Shown piece by piece: positions 55,501 to 64,000 of a DNA stretch of 64,000 bases. The position numbers and the translations under genes are program-made. This DNA comes from Candidatus Pantoea edessiphila (GTDB lineage: Bacteria > Pseudomonadota > Gammaproteobacteria > Enterobacterales > Enterobacteriaceae). The stretch covers positions 62,001 through 126,000 of the forward strand of contig NZ_PDKR01000001.1 in NCBI RefSeq assembly GCF_002933345.1, given 5' to 3'. Numbering within the stretch: the first letter of the stretch is position 1; each line of letters starts with the position of its first letter. Below the pieces are notes generated by a model. That model worked only from the letters and a program-made list of their open reading frames with translations. It was not told where the DNA came from and ran no database searches.

Positions 55501-55974
55501 TTCTAACACATTATCAACATACCTATAACCCATTGTATCTAATTTATTTTTGAAATCAATATTAGACAATTTATCACCAATTTTTATCAAAATTATATTA
55601 TAAGATAAAAAGTTATTTGGACAAAGACGTTGCATAAGTGATTGTATTGATATGATTAGTATTCCGTGACGTATTTTTTGTAGTATAGAAAGTATATAAA
55701 TTCTATTTGATATAATTTTGGGGTTAGGAGATGTATTGCTATAAGGAATTGTTTCCCAATCAGGAAAATAGTAAACAGAATGGCTAGTGAAAGTAGTTAT
55801 TTCATTAAAAAGTTTAATAGCGTCTTGTGTATTTGATGTTACGATTAATATAAACCCGAAATAATTTTCGATGATTTTAGCACATTCTATTGCATATGAT
55901 GCATTAATTAATTGACCAAAATGATAAACTTCACCTGCTTTTTTGGGTATAAAGTACTTTTTTTGTTTAAACAT
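52525..55974 (-). CDS. mfd: Transcription-repair coupling factor
   Basis: A 1149-residue protein (E. coli Mfd 1148). Domains in order are the UvrB-like N-terminal region with YYFPDWETIPYSNTSPN (about 92), the RNA-polymerase-interacting CarD-like domain with GQPIVHIEHGIGRYMGL (about 480), and the RecG-like DNA translocase with CGDVGFGKTEIAMRAAF (Walker A, about 632-648), IDEEHRFGVRQKE (Walker B/DExH, about 735) and QLHQLRGRVGRSHHQAYAWL (motif VI, about 895), then the C-terminal TRCF domain. It removes stalled RNA polymerase and recruits UvrA. Keeping so large a repair gene hints that nucleotide excision repair survives. Confidence 0.97.
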   Translation of the reverse strand: MFKQKKYFIPKKAGEVYHFGQLINASYAIECAKIIENYFGFILIVTSNTQDAIKLFNEITTFTSHSVYYFPDWETIPYSNTSPNPKIISNRIYILSILQKIRHGILIISIQSLMQRLCPNNFLSYNIILIKIGDKLSNIDFKNKLDTMGYRYVDNVLEPGEYNVKKNIIFDLFPVGKDKIYRIDLLNDQINSISKINLEKQEVIEEVSKINLLPKHEFPSNKNSLKLFCYRWEKIFDKSCKQDYVYKNISMGILPFGIEYWHPIFFDQPLSNLFNYLPSETVIINQSNLEQNAIIFWENLNKYYKNQPYYNKKYLLKPIDLWMTPDYLINQLKNWPQIKTTHEKLPNNSKNINLGYEPLPSLTSKGVNKFSLEYLDKFIKKFTGYIIFCVKDEISQRKFKKLFNVIKINPIIIKNLDELSNQKFFLIINNINHGFIDSLNNKAIICENDIIPENFNYHYKNKIEWNATYLSKLVSNLEEISFGQPIVHIEHGIGRYMGLTIIETKGIKAEYLILSYADDAKLYVPVSSLHLISYYMGYSKNHTPLHKLGSDIWVRSRQKAIEKIRDIAAELLDIYSKRDSNVGFSFKYDKHRYHLFCNKFPFKITLDQKKAIDSILKDMCQPITMDRLICGDVGFGKTEIAMRAAFIAVENNKQVAILVPTTILAQQHYENFKNRFNHWCVHIDVLSNFRTFKEQKYLLEQTKEGTINILIGTHKLLNKNIKWKDLGLLIIDEEHRFGVRQKECIKAISNNIDIITLTATPIPRTLHMAMTGMRDVSIIATAPDNRRPIKTFITEFNCSTIREAILREILRGGQVYYLHNQVNDIEKTANFISKLVPEARVTIGHGQMHDIDLEKVMHNFHCQRFNVLVCTTIIENGIDIPNANTIIIEQANNFGLAQLHQLRGRVGRSHHQAYAWLLISKNKSCITNEAIKRFEVISSLEELGSGFQLATNDLEIRGSGELLGEKQSGQIETLGFSLYLELLEKSIHELKDQQNCSPKNWLYSEIEIELQIPSLIPENFITDVNKRLSLYKRIASATNESDIQEVKIELINNFGSLPESTHNLFNIALLRLQARQLGIRKIKISDKGGYFDFYQKNNINILKLVNLIQKEPNKWKLEGKTKLRFYYNEIKEKKSRIYWIQNFINNLTN

Positions 55975-56836
55975 AAAACTTCAAAATCTTCCGTTTATTT
56001 AAAAATTATTTTTTTACATTACATTAAATACACAATTAAAAAAAATAAGTTCTTTAATAAGAGAATTGATTTAATATAAATTACGTCTCTAAAAGATATA
56101 TTACTAGCATGATATTCATACAATTTAATTAACTTTTTGTATATTAAAAATAGTTCTAAATTATATTTGCAAATATTTATTTCATCTTTTTATGTTTTTA
56201 GTAAATTCATGTTAACAAATTATAATCATCAAATATGTTACCTATTAATGTTAATTGTAAGTAATCTTTACTAATTAAGAATAAAAATAATATTAAATCA
56301 AAATAAAGAAAACCTAAAAATCATATATAATAAATTTTAAACTATAAGTAAAAATTAGTAGGATAATTATTAGTTGTAGTTTTTAATTTCTATTAAGATA
56401 TTTTATATTTATTGACATCTATATTAAAGATTATAATTACAAGAGATAATTTTATTATAAAATTTCATATCTTAATCAAAATATACATTTTATTTCTTAT
56501 GCTAGTTTTTATTATATAAAAACAAATTATATAGTCTATCATAGACTACTTTGACTACCTTTTTAAGGTTAAGATAACACAATACATTGATTTTTTATAA
56601 TCTAATTAGTTAATTATTAAAATCATAAAAAATTAAATTCCTTTTTAAAGGAATTTAATTTTATTAATTAATTGTTTTTCAAAAAACTTAATAATAAAAG
56701 ACCGACCATTTCTGTTTTAATATAATTTACATATTTAATCCGCTAAAATTCACTATTAATCAAAAAATGGTGTATGTTATTAGTTGTACATCAATAATAC
56801 GACGTTATTCATTATTTTTTTGTATCATAAATTAAT
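55975..56836. other. Intergenic region between mfd and the pot operon
   Basis: In E. coli lolCDE, nagK, cobB and others fill this interval; no trace is recognised. It contains the pot-operon terminator (56625-56660) and a near-palindrome, TAGTCTATCATAGACTA, at about 56531-56547 that has no assigned role. Confidence 0.5.
56625..56660 (-). terminator. Rho-independent terminator downstream of the pot operon
   Basis: A perfect 14-bp stem (AATTAAATTCCTTT at 56631-56644 with its complement at 56647-56660, loop TT), followed on the minus strand by a run of T. It lies about 180 bases beyond the potD stop. Confidence 0.7.
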
Positions 56837-57883
56837 TTAATGATCAGCTTTAAGTTTTTGAAATAAAGTTTCGTATTCTCTACTAGCACTTCCTACATCA
56901 TTTTGCCATTTTCCTTTCCGCATAATATTTTCTGAAGGATATAATAATTGGTTATTAGTTAGTTGTTTTGGTAAAAATTTTTTTGCTTCTTTATTTGCAG
57001 TTGGGTAACCAATTGATACTGCTACTTTTGCGGCTATATCAGGACGGAGCAAAAAGTTAATTAGTTTTAAAGCACCTTTTTTATTTTTAGCATTTATTGG
57101 AATTGAAAGATTATCCATCCAAAATATTCCACCTTCTTTAGGCCAAATTGTTTGCAAATGAGCACCAGATTTACGCGCCACATAAGCAGAACCATTCCAA
57201 ACCATACCTAACAATACATCTCCTTCCATATAAGGATTTCCAGGATTATCAGAATTAAATGTTACTACATTTGGCATTAATTTTTTCAATTCTTTATATG
57301 CAGCTCTGATTTTTTTTATATCTTTAGTATTACCTGAAAGTCCTAGTTTAAGTAATGCTATTTGAAATACTTCACGAGCATCATCAATTAATAATAAACT
57401 TTTTTTATATTTTGGATTCCATAAATCAGCCCAACTATTAATAGTTTTTGGATTAATTTCATCAGAATTAACTCCAATAACAGTAGCACCCCAAATATAT
57501 GGAATGGAATAATTATTATGAGGATCAAATGGTTTATTTAGTAAACGGATATCTAAATTTTTAAAATTAGTTAGTGCTGTTTTATCAATTTTTTGTAACA
57601 TTTTTTCTTTACGCATTTTAGCAACAAAATAACTTGACGGAACTACTAAATCATAAAAACCATTCTTCCAGGTTTTTAATTTAGAATACATCATTTCATT
57701 AGATTCATAAGTTGAATAAATAACTTTAATACCTGTTTCTTTGGTAAATTGTTCTAATAATCCTGAAGGTACATATTCAGTCCAATTATAAAAATACAAA
57801 ACATTATTATCTTTTATATGTGCTTTTGCAAAATTAAAAGTTAGAGCTAATGTAGTAATTAATAATTTAGCAAACCAATTCAT
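56837..57883 (-). CDS. potD: Spermidine/putrescine-binding periplasmic protein
   Basis: A 348-residue PotD, the length of the E. coli protein. A signal peptide (about residues 1-21) leads to NVLYFYNWTEYVPSGLLEQFTKE, the typical opening, then VIYSTYESNEMMYSKLK, LVVPSSYFVAKMRKE, and WNGSAYVA, with acidic and Trp residues that bind polyamines. It delivers spermidine to PotBC. Its start overlaps the potC end by 17 bases. Last gene of the operon. Confidence 0.96.
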   Translation of the reverse strand: MNWFAKLLITTLALTFNFAKAHIKDNNVLYFYNWTEYVPSGLLEQFTKETGIKVIYSTYESNEMMYSKLKTWKNGFYDLVVPSSYFVAKMRKEKMLQKIDKTALTNFKNLDIRLLNKPFDPHNNYSIPYIWGATVIGVNSDEINPKTINSWADLWNPKYKKSLLLIDDAREVFQIALLKLGLSGNTKDIKKIRAAYKELKKLMPNVVTFNSDNPGNPYMEGDVLLGMVWNGSAYVARKSGAHLQTIWPKEGGIFWMDNLSIPINAKNKKGALKLINFLLRPDIAAKVAVSIGYPTANKEAKKFLPKQLTNNQLLYPSENIMRKGKWQNDVGSASREYETLFQKLKADH

Positions 57884-58676
57884 TATTAGTTCTCTCCTTC
57901 TTTTTTTTACTTATTTTGTTAATGAGTAAAAATTGACTACTTGCTACTAAAAGCAAAGAAATTAAAACTAAAATTACCGTAATTGCATTTACTTCAGGTG
58001 AAACACCAACTTTAACCATTGAATAAATTTTTAATGGTAAAGTTTCAAAACTAGGGCTAGTCACAAAGGATGAAACTATAACATCATCTATAGACAAAGT
58101 AAAACTAAGCAACCATCCTGCAGTTACCGCTGGAATAGCTAAAGGTAAAATTATTTTTTTTAAAATAGTAAATTCATTAGCACCTAGATCTTTTGCAGCT
58201 TCAAATATACGTATATCAATATCTTTAAACCATGAATAAAAAGTAACAACTACAAATGGAAGACAAAAAGTAATATGAGAAATTAGTAATGACCAAAATC
58301 CAAGTGGGATACCTAATAACATAAATAAGACTAATAATGAAATTGCCATAATAATATCTGGTGACATAATAACTATAAATAACATTCCATTAATAAATTG
58401 TTTACCACGAAAATTATAACGATAAAGCGCTAACGCAGTTAAAGAACCTATGACGGTAGCGATACTAGCAGAGCATATCCCTATAATTAATGAATTTTTA
58501 GAAGCTTGAATTAAGCTATCATTATTTGCCAAAATTTTATACCAATTTGTAGTAAATCCTTGCCAATGAATACCAAATTTAGATATATTAAATGAATTAA
58601 TAATCAAGATTAATATAGGAATATAAAGCCAAATATAAATTATAGCTATAAATCCACTATATAAATAACGTATCAT
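57867..58676 (-). CDS. potC: Spermidine/putrescine ABC transporter permease PotC
   Basis: A 269-residue permease (E. coli PotC 264) with about six transmembrane helices and the EAA loop FEAAKDLGANEFTILKKIILP (about residues 170-190), the contact site for PotA. It pairs with PotB to form the channel. It starts 16 bases after potB and overlaps potD. Confidence 0.95.
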   Translation of the reverse strand: MIRYLYSGFIAIIYIWLYIPILILIINSFNISKFGIHWQGFTTNWYKILANNDSLIQASKNSLIIGICSASIATVIGSLTALALYRYNFRGKQFINGMLFIVIMSPDIIMAISLLVLFMLLGIPLGFWSLLISHITFCLPFVVVTFYSWFKDIDIRIFEAAKDLGANEFTILKKIILPLAIPAVTAGWLLSFTLSIDDVIVSSFVTSPSFETLPLKIYSMVKVGVSPEVNAITVILVLISLLLVASSQFLLINKISKKKKERTNNELVC

Positions 58677-58691
58677 AATTATAATTTTACC

Positions 58692-59537
58692 TTAATTATT
58701 TAATAAACGCATAGTTCGCCAATAAATTAATAACATTATCCACATTAAAAATGTTACTACAATACTTATAGAGGCCCCAAATGGCCAATCTCTAATATTG
58801 AGAAATTGATTTTTAATAATATTGCCAATAAGTAAATTTTGTGCACCTCCCATTAAATCTGATATATAAAACATACCCATAGCAGGAATTAATACAAGTA
58901 AACATCCAGCAATAATTCCAGGTATACTAAGAGGTAATATTATATAAATAAAAGTTTGTATCCTCCCCGCTCCTAAATCATAAGCTGCTTCTAAACAATT
59001 TTTATCTAATTTTTCTAAATTAGAATAAATAGGTAAAATCATAAATGGTAATAGAATATAAATTAATCCTAAAATTACTGCTTCGGGTTTATATATTATA
59101 TGAATAGGTTTATTAATTATCCCAATCCCTATTAAAAAATTATTTAGCCAACCTCTAGTACTTAAGAAAACTTTTAAGCAGTAAATCCTAACTAATGAAT
59201 TAGTCCAAAATGGTATAATTAATAAAAATAACATTAATGGTTTTATATTTATAGGTAATTTAGTTAAATACCAAGCAAATGGATATCCTAACAATAAACA
59301 AAAAGCAGTAGCTATAATAGCTATATTCAAAGAATGCAACAAGACTTTTAAATATAAAGGATCTAATAATCTTAAATAATTATTAAATGTAAATATTATC
59401 TTAATTAAATGATTATCATCACGAGTTAAAAAACTAGTTACGAAAATAATTAAATTTGGTAAAAACACAAATACAATTAACCATCCAACTATCAGAAAAA
59501 TAACAAATTTTTGAAATGTATTACTCATTAACTTCAT
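58692..59537 (-). CDS. potB: Spermidine/putrescine ABC transporter permease PotB
   Basis: A 281-residue permease (E. coli PotB about 275-285) with six hydrophobic helices. [20 protein letters not shown] near the N-terminus, [21 protein letters not shown], and the EAA loop [21 protein letters not shown] (about 185-205) are diagnostic. The start overlaps the potA end by 17 bases. Confidence 0.95.
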   Translation of the reverse strand: MKLMSNTFQKFVIFLIVGWLIVFVFLPNLIIFVTSFLTRDDNHLIKIIFTFNNYLRLLDPLYLKVLLHSLNIAIIATAFCLLLGYPFAWYLTKLPINIKPLMLFLLIIPFWTNSLVRIYCLKVFLSTRGWLNNFLIGIGIINKPIHIIYKPEAVILGLIYILLPFMILPIYSNLEKLDKNCLEAAYDLGAGRIQTFIYIILPLSIPGIIAGCLLVLIPAMGMFYISDLMGGAQNLLIGNIIKNQFLNIRDWPFGASISIVVTFLMWIMLLIYWRTMRLLNN

Positions 59538-60639
59538 ATGGTAAAACTACCTCCCAACTTTTTACCCAATTTATAAGCATTTTTTGGTCTAAAAAATGAT
59601 CAACGTCTGGATCATCTTCATTAAAAAATTCGCTTACAGTTATAAATTTGCCATTCTCTAGTTCTATAGAGGATTCTAATGTCATACCTTTATAATTAAG
59701 TTCACGTACATAACCAATAAGTCCGTCATTGTCTTCATTATTATATAATTCTTTAACACGTAGATCTTCTGGACGTAACATAACGTGTAATTTATCACCT
59801 ACTTTAACTGGAAAAGGACAGTGAATATCACATTCATAACCTTCAACCAATGCACGAACATGTAAACCCTGATTATCACTTTCTATTACTTCAGTATCAA
59901 AAACATTGATTTCACCAATAAAACTTGCTACAAATAAATTCTTAGGTTTTTCATATATTTCACGTGGAACACCATATTGTTCTATTTTACCATTCCTCAT
60001 TACTACAATACGATCAGACATTGCAAGTGCTTCTTCTTGATCATGAGTTACAAAAATAAAAGTAATACCTAGCTTACGTTGTAACGCCTTGAGTTCATTT
60101 TGCATTTGTTTACGTAATTTATAATCTAATGCTGATAATGGCTCATCTAATAACAAAACTTTTGGACGATTTATTACAGCTCTAGCAATAGCGACACGTT
60201 GTTGTTGTCCACCAGAAAGTTGATGTGGGTAACGGTTGCTAAAATTTTCTAACTGTACCATTGTCAATGCATCTTTAACACGTATATTAATCTCATAAGA
60301 CGGAATTTTCTGCATACGTAAACCAAAAGCTATATTTTCAAATACAGACATATGTGGGAAAAGTGCATAACTTTGAAATACTGTGTTAATATTTCTCTCT
60401 TCAGCAGATGTATTAGTAATATCATTACAATTAAGAAAAATAGAACCTGTATTGGCTTTTTCTAATCCTGCTATTAAACGCAAAATAGTAGTTTTACCAC
60501 AACCAGAAGGACCAAGAAGAGTAATAAATTCACCGTTATAAATTCTCAAGTTGAAATTATCAATAACTAATTTATTATCAAAAAGTTTATTAATATCAGA
60601 TAATATCATTAATGATTGCATTGTTTTTTCATATGTCAT
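59521..60639 (-). CDS. potA: Spermidine/putrescine ABC transporter ATP-binding protein
   Basis: A 372-residue ABC ATPase (E. coli PotA 378). Walker A is [18 protein letters not shown] (about residues 43-60), Q loop [16 protein letters not shown], signature [15 protein letters not shown] (about 142-156), Walker [13 protein letters not shown] (about 162) and the switch His in [15 protein letters not shown]. The C-terminal TOBE-type regulatory domain ends [13 protein letters not shown]. It starts the potABCD operon, in which all four genes are intact. Keeping polyamine import suggests dependence on host polyamines, an inference. Confidence 0.97.
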   Translation of the reverse strand: MTYEKTMQSLMILSDINKLFDNKLVIDNFNLRIYNGEFITLLGPSGCGKTTILRLIAGLEKANTGSIFLNCNDITNTSAEERNINTVFQSYALFPHMSVFENIAFGLRMQKIPSYEINIRVKDALTMVQLENFSNRYPHQLSGGQQQRVAIARAVINRPKVLLLDEPLSALDYKLRKQMQNELKALQRKLGITFIFVTHDQEEALAMSDRIVVMRNGKIEQYGVPREIYEKPKNLFVASFIGEINVFDTEVIESDNQGLHVRALVEGYECDIHCPFPVKVGDKLHVMLRPEDLRVKELYNNEDNDGLIGYVRELNYKGMTLESSIELENGKFITVSEFFNEDDPDVDHFLDQKMLINWVKSWEVVLPYEVNE

Positions 60640-60927
60640 TTCAATCTCGTTTTATTTTAAAATTAATAAAATAGTAAATTAAATATTTAAAATAATTATT
60701 TAACATAAATTTTATTTATGTTATTATTTAGAATGTAGGTTATAGGTAATACATTGGTAAATATAAAAACTTATTGCTTATTAGTAATTTAGGTTTTGCT
60801 AACTTTATTTTAGGCTAATACTTTAAGTTTTATTTCAAAATATTTTTTATTCTTTATAATTAAACTCAATTTCTGTAAAACAGAACATAATTTGCAAATG
60901 AATTTAATATAATAATAACTTATTAAG

Positions 60928-62298
60928 TTAATCTAGTTCATCAACCAATTTAATAGCATAGCCTATATAGTTGTAAGGAGTTAGTTTTTTTAATCTTATT
61001 TTTTCTTTATTTGGTATATCAATCTTATCTATAAATTGATGAATAGTTGATTGATCAATATTATTTTTATGTACTAAATTCTTTAATGTCTCATATGGTT
61101 TTTTTATACCATAACGACGCATTATAGTTTGAATAGGTTCTGCTAGTACTACCCAATTACTATTCAAATCATCCATCATACAATCTTTGTTTATTTCTAA
61201 TTTAGAAATTCCTTTTAATGTTGCTTTATATGCTATAACTGAGTAACTAAAAGCAACTCCCATATTTCTTAATACAGTTGAATCAGTAAGATCTCTTTGC
61301 AAACGTGATATAGGTAATTTATTGGACATGTGTTTCATCATAGTATTAGCTATACCAAGATTACCTTCAGAATTTTCTAAATCAATAGGATTTACTTTAT
61401 GAGGCATAGTAGATGAACCAACTTCTTTAAGAATAATTTTTTGTTTAAAATAGTTTAATGATATATAACTCCACATATCACGATTAAAATCTATTAAAAT
61501 GTTATTAAATCTAGTTATACAATCAAATAATTCTGAAATATAATCATGTGGTTCAATTTGTGTAGTATAAGGATTCCATGTTAGTCCTAAAGACATCACA
61601 AATTCTTTGCTTAATTTTAACCAATCTACTTCTGGATAAGCAACAATATGAGCATTATAGTTTCCTACTGCTCCATTAATCTTGCCTAATATTTGAATTT
61701 TATTTAACTGATTTAATTGACGCTGCATACGAAATACAGTATTAGCCATTTCTTTTCCCATTGTTGTTGGTGTAGCAGGTTGTCCATGTGTGCGCGATAA
61801 TAGAGGAATATTTCTATATATTTTAGCTAAATTTTTTATTTCTCTAATTAATTGGTTCCAGCAGGGTATTATTATTTCGTAAATAGTTGTTTTTAACATT
61901 AATGCATAAGATAAATTATTAATGTCTTCAGATGTACAAGCAAAGTGAATGAATTCAGAAATATTATGTAAAACTGGAATATCATTTATTTTTTCTTTTA
62001 TAAAGTATTCTACAGCTTTAACGTCATGATTTATATCTTTCTCAATGGATTTTATATAGCTAGCATCATTTTCGCTAAAATTATCGATAATTGAATTCAG
62101 AAATTCTTGAATATCTTCATAAAAAATTGGCACTTCTTTTATTTCTGCAGTATCAGAAAGCTTTTTTAACCAATTTATTTCAATTTTAATACGATATTTA
62201 AACTGACCATATTCACTAAAAATAGCCCTTAATTCATTTACTTTATCGCTATAACGACCATCTATAGGTGATATGTTTTTTAAAATAGATAATTCCAT
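60928..62298 (-). CDS. purB: Adenylosuccinate lyase
   Basis: A 456-residue PurB, the E. coli length, which cleaves SAICAR and adenylosuccinate in purine synthesis. It has the start MELSILKNISPIDGRYSDKV, FACTSEDINNLSYALML, LSRTHGQPATPTTMGKEM (catalytic His, about 171) and the fumarase/aspartase signature GSSTMPHKVNPIDLENSEGN (about 294-313) with the catalytic Ser. AGGAACGCAAATA precedes the ATG. hflD, between purB and mnmA in E. coli, is missing. Confidence 0.97.
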   Translation of the reverse strand: MELSILKNISPIDGRYSDKVNELRAIFSEYGQFKYRIKIEINWLKKLSDTAEIKEVPIFYEDIQEFLNSIIDNFSENDASYIKSIEKDINHDVKAVEYFIKEKINDIPVLHNISEFIHFACTSEDINNLSYALMLKTTIYEIIIPCWNQLIREIKNLAKIYRNIPLLSRTHGQPATPTTMGKEMANTVFRMQRQLNQLNKIQILGKINGAVGNYNAHIVAYPEVDWLKLSKEFVMSLGLTWNPYTTQIEPHDYISELFDCITRFNNILIDFNRDMWSYISLNYFKQKIILKEVGSSTMPHKVNPIDLENSEGNLGIANTMMKHMSNKLPISRLQRDLTDSTVLRNMGVAFSYSVIAYKATLKGISKLEINKDCMMDDLNSNWVVLAEPIQTIMRRYGIKKPYETLKNLVHKNNIDQSTIHQFIDKIDIPNKEKIRLKKLTPYNYIGYAIKLVDELD

Positions 62299-62395
62299 TA
62301 TTTGCGTTCCTAAATTAATTTACTTTAATCTTAGTTAATTTAACAATTTCTTATTAATATAGATTAAATAAAAAGATCAAATGAATTAAGTCATA

Positions 62396-63520
62396 TTAAA
62401 GATTATTTAAAGAAATATTATTATGTAAAGGTAATCTTTCTTTAATAATACCTCCTCCTAAACAGATCTGATCAAGATAAAATACAGCTGACTGACCAGG
62501 TGTAACTGCTATAACAGGTCTACTAAATATTACTTTAACACAATTATTAGAACATGGAATAATTTTACAGGCAATATCTTGCTGTTGGTATCTAGTTTTT
62601 ACTGTACAGTAAAGAATATTTTTAATTAACTTATTATCATTAATCCAATGTAAATCTTTAGCAATTAAACCAATTGATAATAAATTTGGATGGTTTTTAC
62701 CTTGCGCAATTATTAAACGATTACGGACAATTTCTTTGTCTACTACATACCATGGATGGTTTTTACCTTTTTTCAATCCACCAATACCTAATCCTTTACG
62801 TTGACCTAAAGTATAATATATCACTCCTTGATGTTTGCCGATAATTTGACCATCAATAGTTACTATATCACCTATACGCGGCGGTAAATAGTTTTTTATA
62901 AATTCATGAAATTTTCGTTTGCCTATAAAGCAAATTCCAGTAGAATCTTTTTTTGTGGCATTAATGAAATTAAGTTCTTTTGCAAGATTACGTACTTGTG
63001 TTTTTTTAAGTTCACCTAACGGAAAAATACTTTTTTTAATTTGATTTTGATTCAATGTATAAAGAAAATAACTTTGATCTTTTTTTATATCTAAACTACG
63101 TAGTAAATTAACTTGATCAAAATTATCTCTGCTTCTAACATAATGACCAGTAGCAATAAAATCAGCATTCAGATCTTCAATAGCAAATTTAAGAAATAAC
63201 TTAAATTTTATTTTTTTATTACAAATAATATCTGGATTAGGAGTATATCCTTGTTTATATCCTTCGATAAAAGGTTCAAAAACATCATTCCAATACTCTG
63301 TAGCAAAATTAATTTTATGCAAATGAATTTTGAGTTTATCACAAACTGCTTGTGCATCAGCTAAGTCATTTGTTATGCTGCATCCCTCTCCATCATCTTC
63401 TTCCCAATTTTTCATAAACACACCTTCCACATGGTATTTTTGTTTTTGCAATAACCAGGCAGAAATTGAAGAATCGACACCTCCAGACATTCCGACAACT
63501 ACTTTTTTTTTGAACATCAT
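62396..63520 (-). CDS. mnmA: tRNA-specific 2-thiouridylase MnmA
   Basis: A 374-residue PP-loop ATPase (E. coli 368) that makes 2-thiouridine at U34 of tRNA Lys, Glu and Gln. The PP loop is [18 protein letters not shown] (about residues 7-24). The two catalytic Cys are in [14 protein letters not shown] (about 98) and [15 protein letters not shown] (about 195). [10 protein letters not shown] and TPGQSAVFY are also typical. The frame opens at 63553; two adjacent ATGs at 63520 and 63517 fit the family start, and the GGA upstream is better spaced for the second. The sulfur donor TusE is encoded at 33205. Confidence 0.96.
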   Translation of the reverse strand: MMFKKKVVVGMSGGVDSSISAWLLQKQKYHVEGVFMKNWEEDDGEGCSITNDLADAQAVCDKLKIHLHKINFATEYWNDVFEPFIEGYKQGYTPNPDIICNKKIKFKLFLKFAIEDLNADFIATGHYVRSRDNFDQVNLLRSLDIKKDQSYFLYTLNQNQIKKSIFPLGELKKTQVRNLAKELNFINATKKDSTGICFIGKRKFHEFIKNYLPPRIGDIVTIDGQIIGKHQGVIYYTLGQRKGLGIGGLKKGKNHPWYVVDKEIVRNRLIIAQGKNHPNLLSIGLIAKDLHWINDNKLIKNILYCTVKTRYQQQDIACKIIPCSNNCVKVIFSRPVIAVTPGQSAVFYLDQICLGGGIIKERLPLHNNISLNNL

Positions 63521-64000
63521 ATTTCCGAGTGTATGCGAGTGTAATAAAGGCAATTAAGTTGTTATTAACCATTTAAAAGTATTTGAATAAATTTAAACAA
63601 TATATATTGTTTAAAATCAATATTTAGTATGTTAGTAAAAAATAATTAGTTTTGTTTATTATAATATAAATATTTTTATTATTAAATATTTTGTTAATTT
63701 ATAATTAGTAAAAATTTAACTATTAAAATTAATTCAATTATATTTCACAAGAAAGAAATAAACCATTTTTATTTAATTATGTTTTTTTAAATGATTGAAA
63801 AAATTTATTAACTAATTTAAAAGCAATAAATTAAAAATTTAATAAAAATAATAAACTATAACCTAAATAATTTATATATTAACAAATTAATTTATTACTT
63901 GAAGAATAAATAAAATATTATATTTAATATTATTATACTTTTATTAAGTATTTATATCTCCAGTAATATCAATTAATAAAGTAAATTATAGTTATTTATC
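63521..64000. other. Terminal A/T-rich region
   Basis: No gene, RNA or strong hairpin is recognised in the last 480 bases. In E. coli nudJ and rluE lie upstream of mnmA; neither is seen here before the window ends. Confidence 0.5.

Noticed and set aside
56531-56547. Near-palindrome TAGTCTATCATAGACTA as an operator
   Set aside because: It lies in a region with no gene start nearby and short dyads are common in DNA of this composition.

Overview
The window is a very AT-rich piece of a reduced gammaproteobacterial chromosome of the order Enterobacterales. Almost every gene has a close, full-length Escherichia coli counterpart, and gene order largely follows the E. coli block from about ompX/serS to purB/mnmA. 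The intergenic DNA is long, nearly pure A+T and mostly empty, and several operon members are missing or broken. This is the pattern of a long-term, host-restricted insect endosymbiont (Arsenophonus, Wigglesworthia or a similar lineage; the genus cannot be fixed from the sequence alone). No phage, insertion sequence, CRISPR array or toxin cluster was seen.

Left part (1-11.7 kb): the start of a DedA-family gene, then trxB, infA, rimK, nfsA, dacC, a decayed moeB, hns, mntR and an ompX/ail-type gene. Apart from hns this is the E. coli ompX-to-trxB segment in reverse order and orientation, so one inversion edge probably lies in the empty 1.3 kb before serS. Gene density is lowest here.

Middle part (11.8-33.6 kb): serS, serC, aroA, cmk, rpsA, ihfB, gloC-like, aspC, an ompF-type porin with a long Asn-Lys-Asp repeat, asnS, pyrD, the pqiABC lipid-transport operon (pqiC frameshifted next to a 10-A run), lonH, ompA and tusE. 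At 33.8-35.1 kb come tRNA-Ser(UGA), pgsA, tRNA-Cys(GCA) and tRNA-Leu(UAA).

Right part (35.3-63.5 kb): trhO, pyrC, murJ, rne, rluC, rpmF, the fatty-acid cluster fabH-fabD-fabG-acpP (without plsX and fabF), tmk, holB, a tatD-family gene, ptsG, hinT, mfd, the polyamine transport operon potABCD, purB and mnmA.

Taken together the genes supply translation and tRNA modification (rpsA, rpmF, infA, serS, asnS, tusE, mnmA, trhO, rluC), fatty-acid initiation, envelope upkeep (murJ, dacC, pqiABC, ompA, ompF, ompX), pyrimidine and purine steps (pyrC, pyrD, purB, cmk, tmk), serine/vitamin B6 and chorismate steps (serC, aroA), and uptake of glucose and polyamines. No large unknown system is visible. The points most worth a second look are the A10-associated frameshift in pqiC, the tandem repeat in the porin, the retention of H-NS in an AT-rich genome, the selective trimming of the RNase E tail, and the loss of plsX and fabF from an otherwise intact fab cluster.
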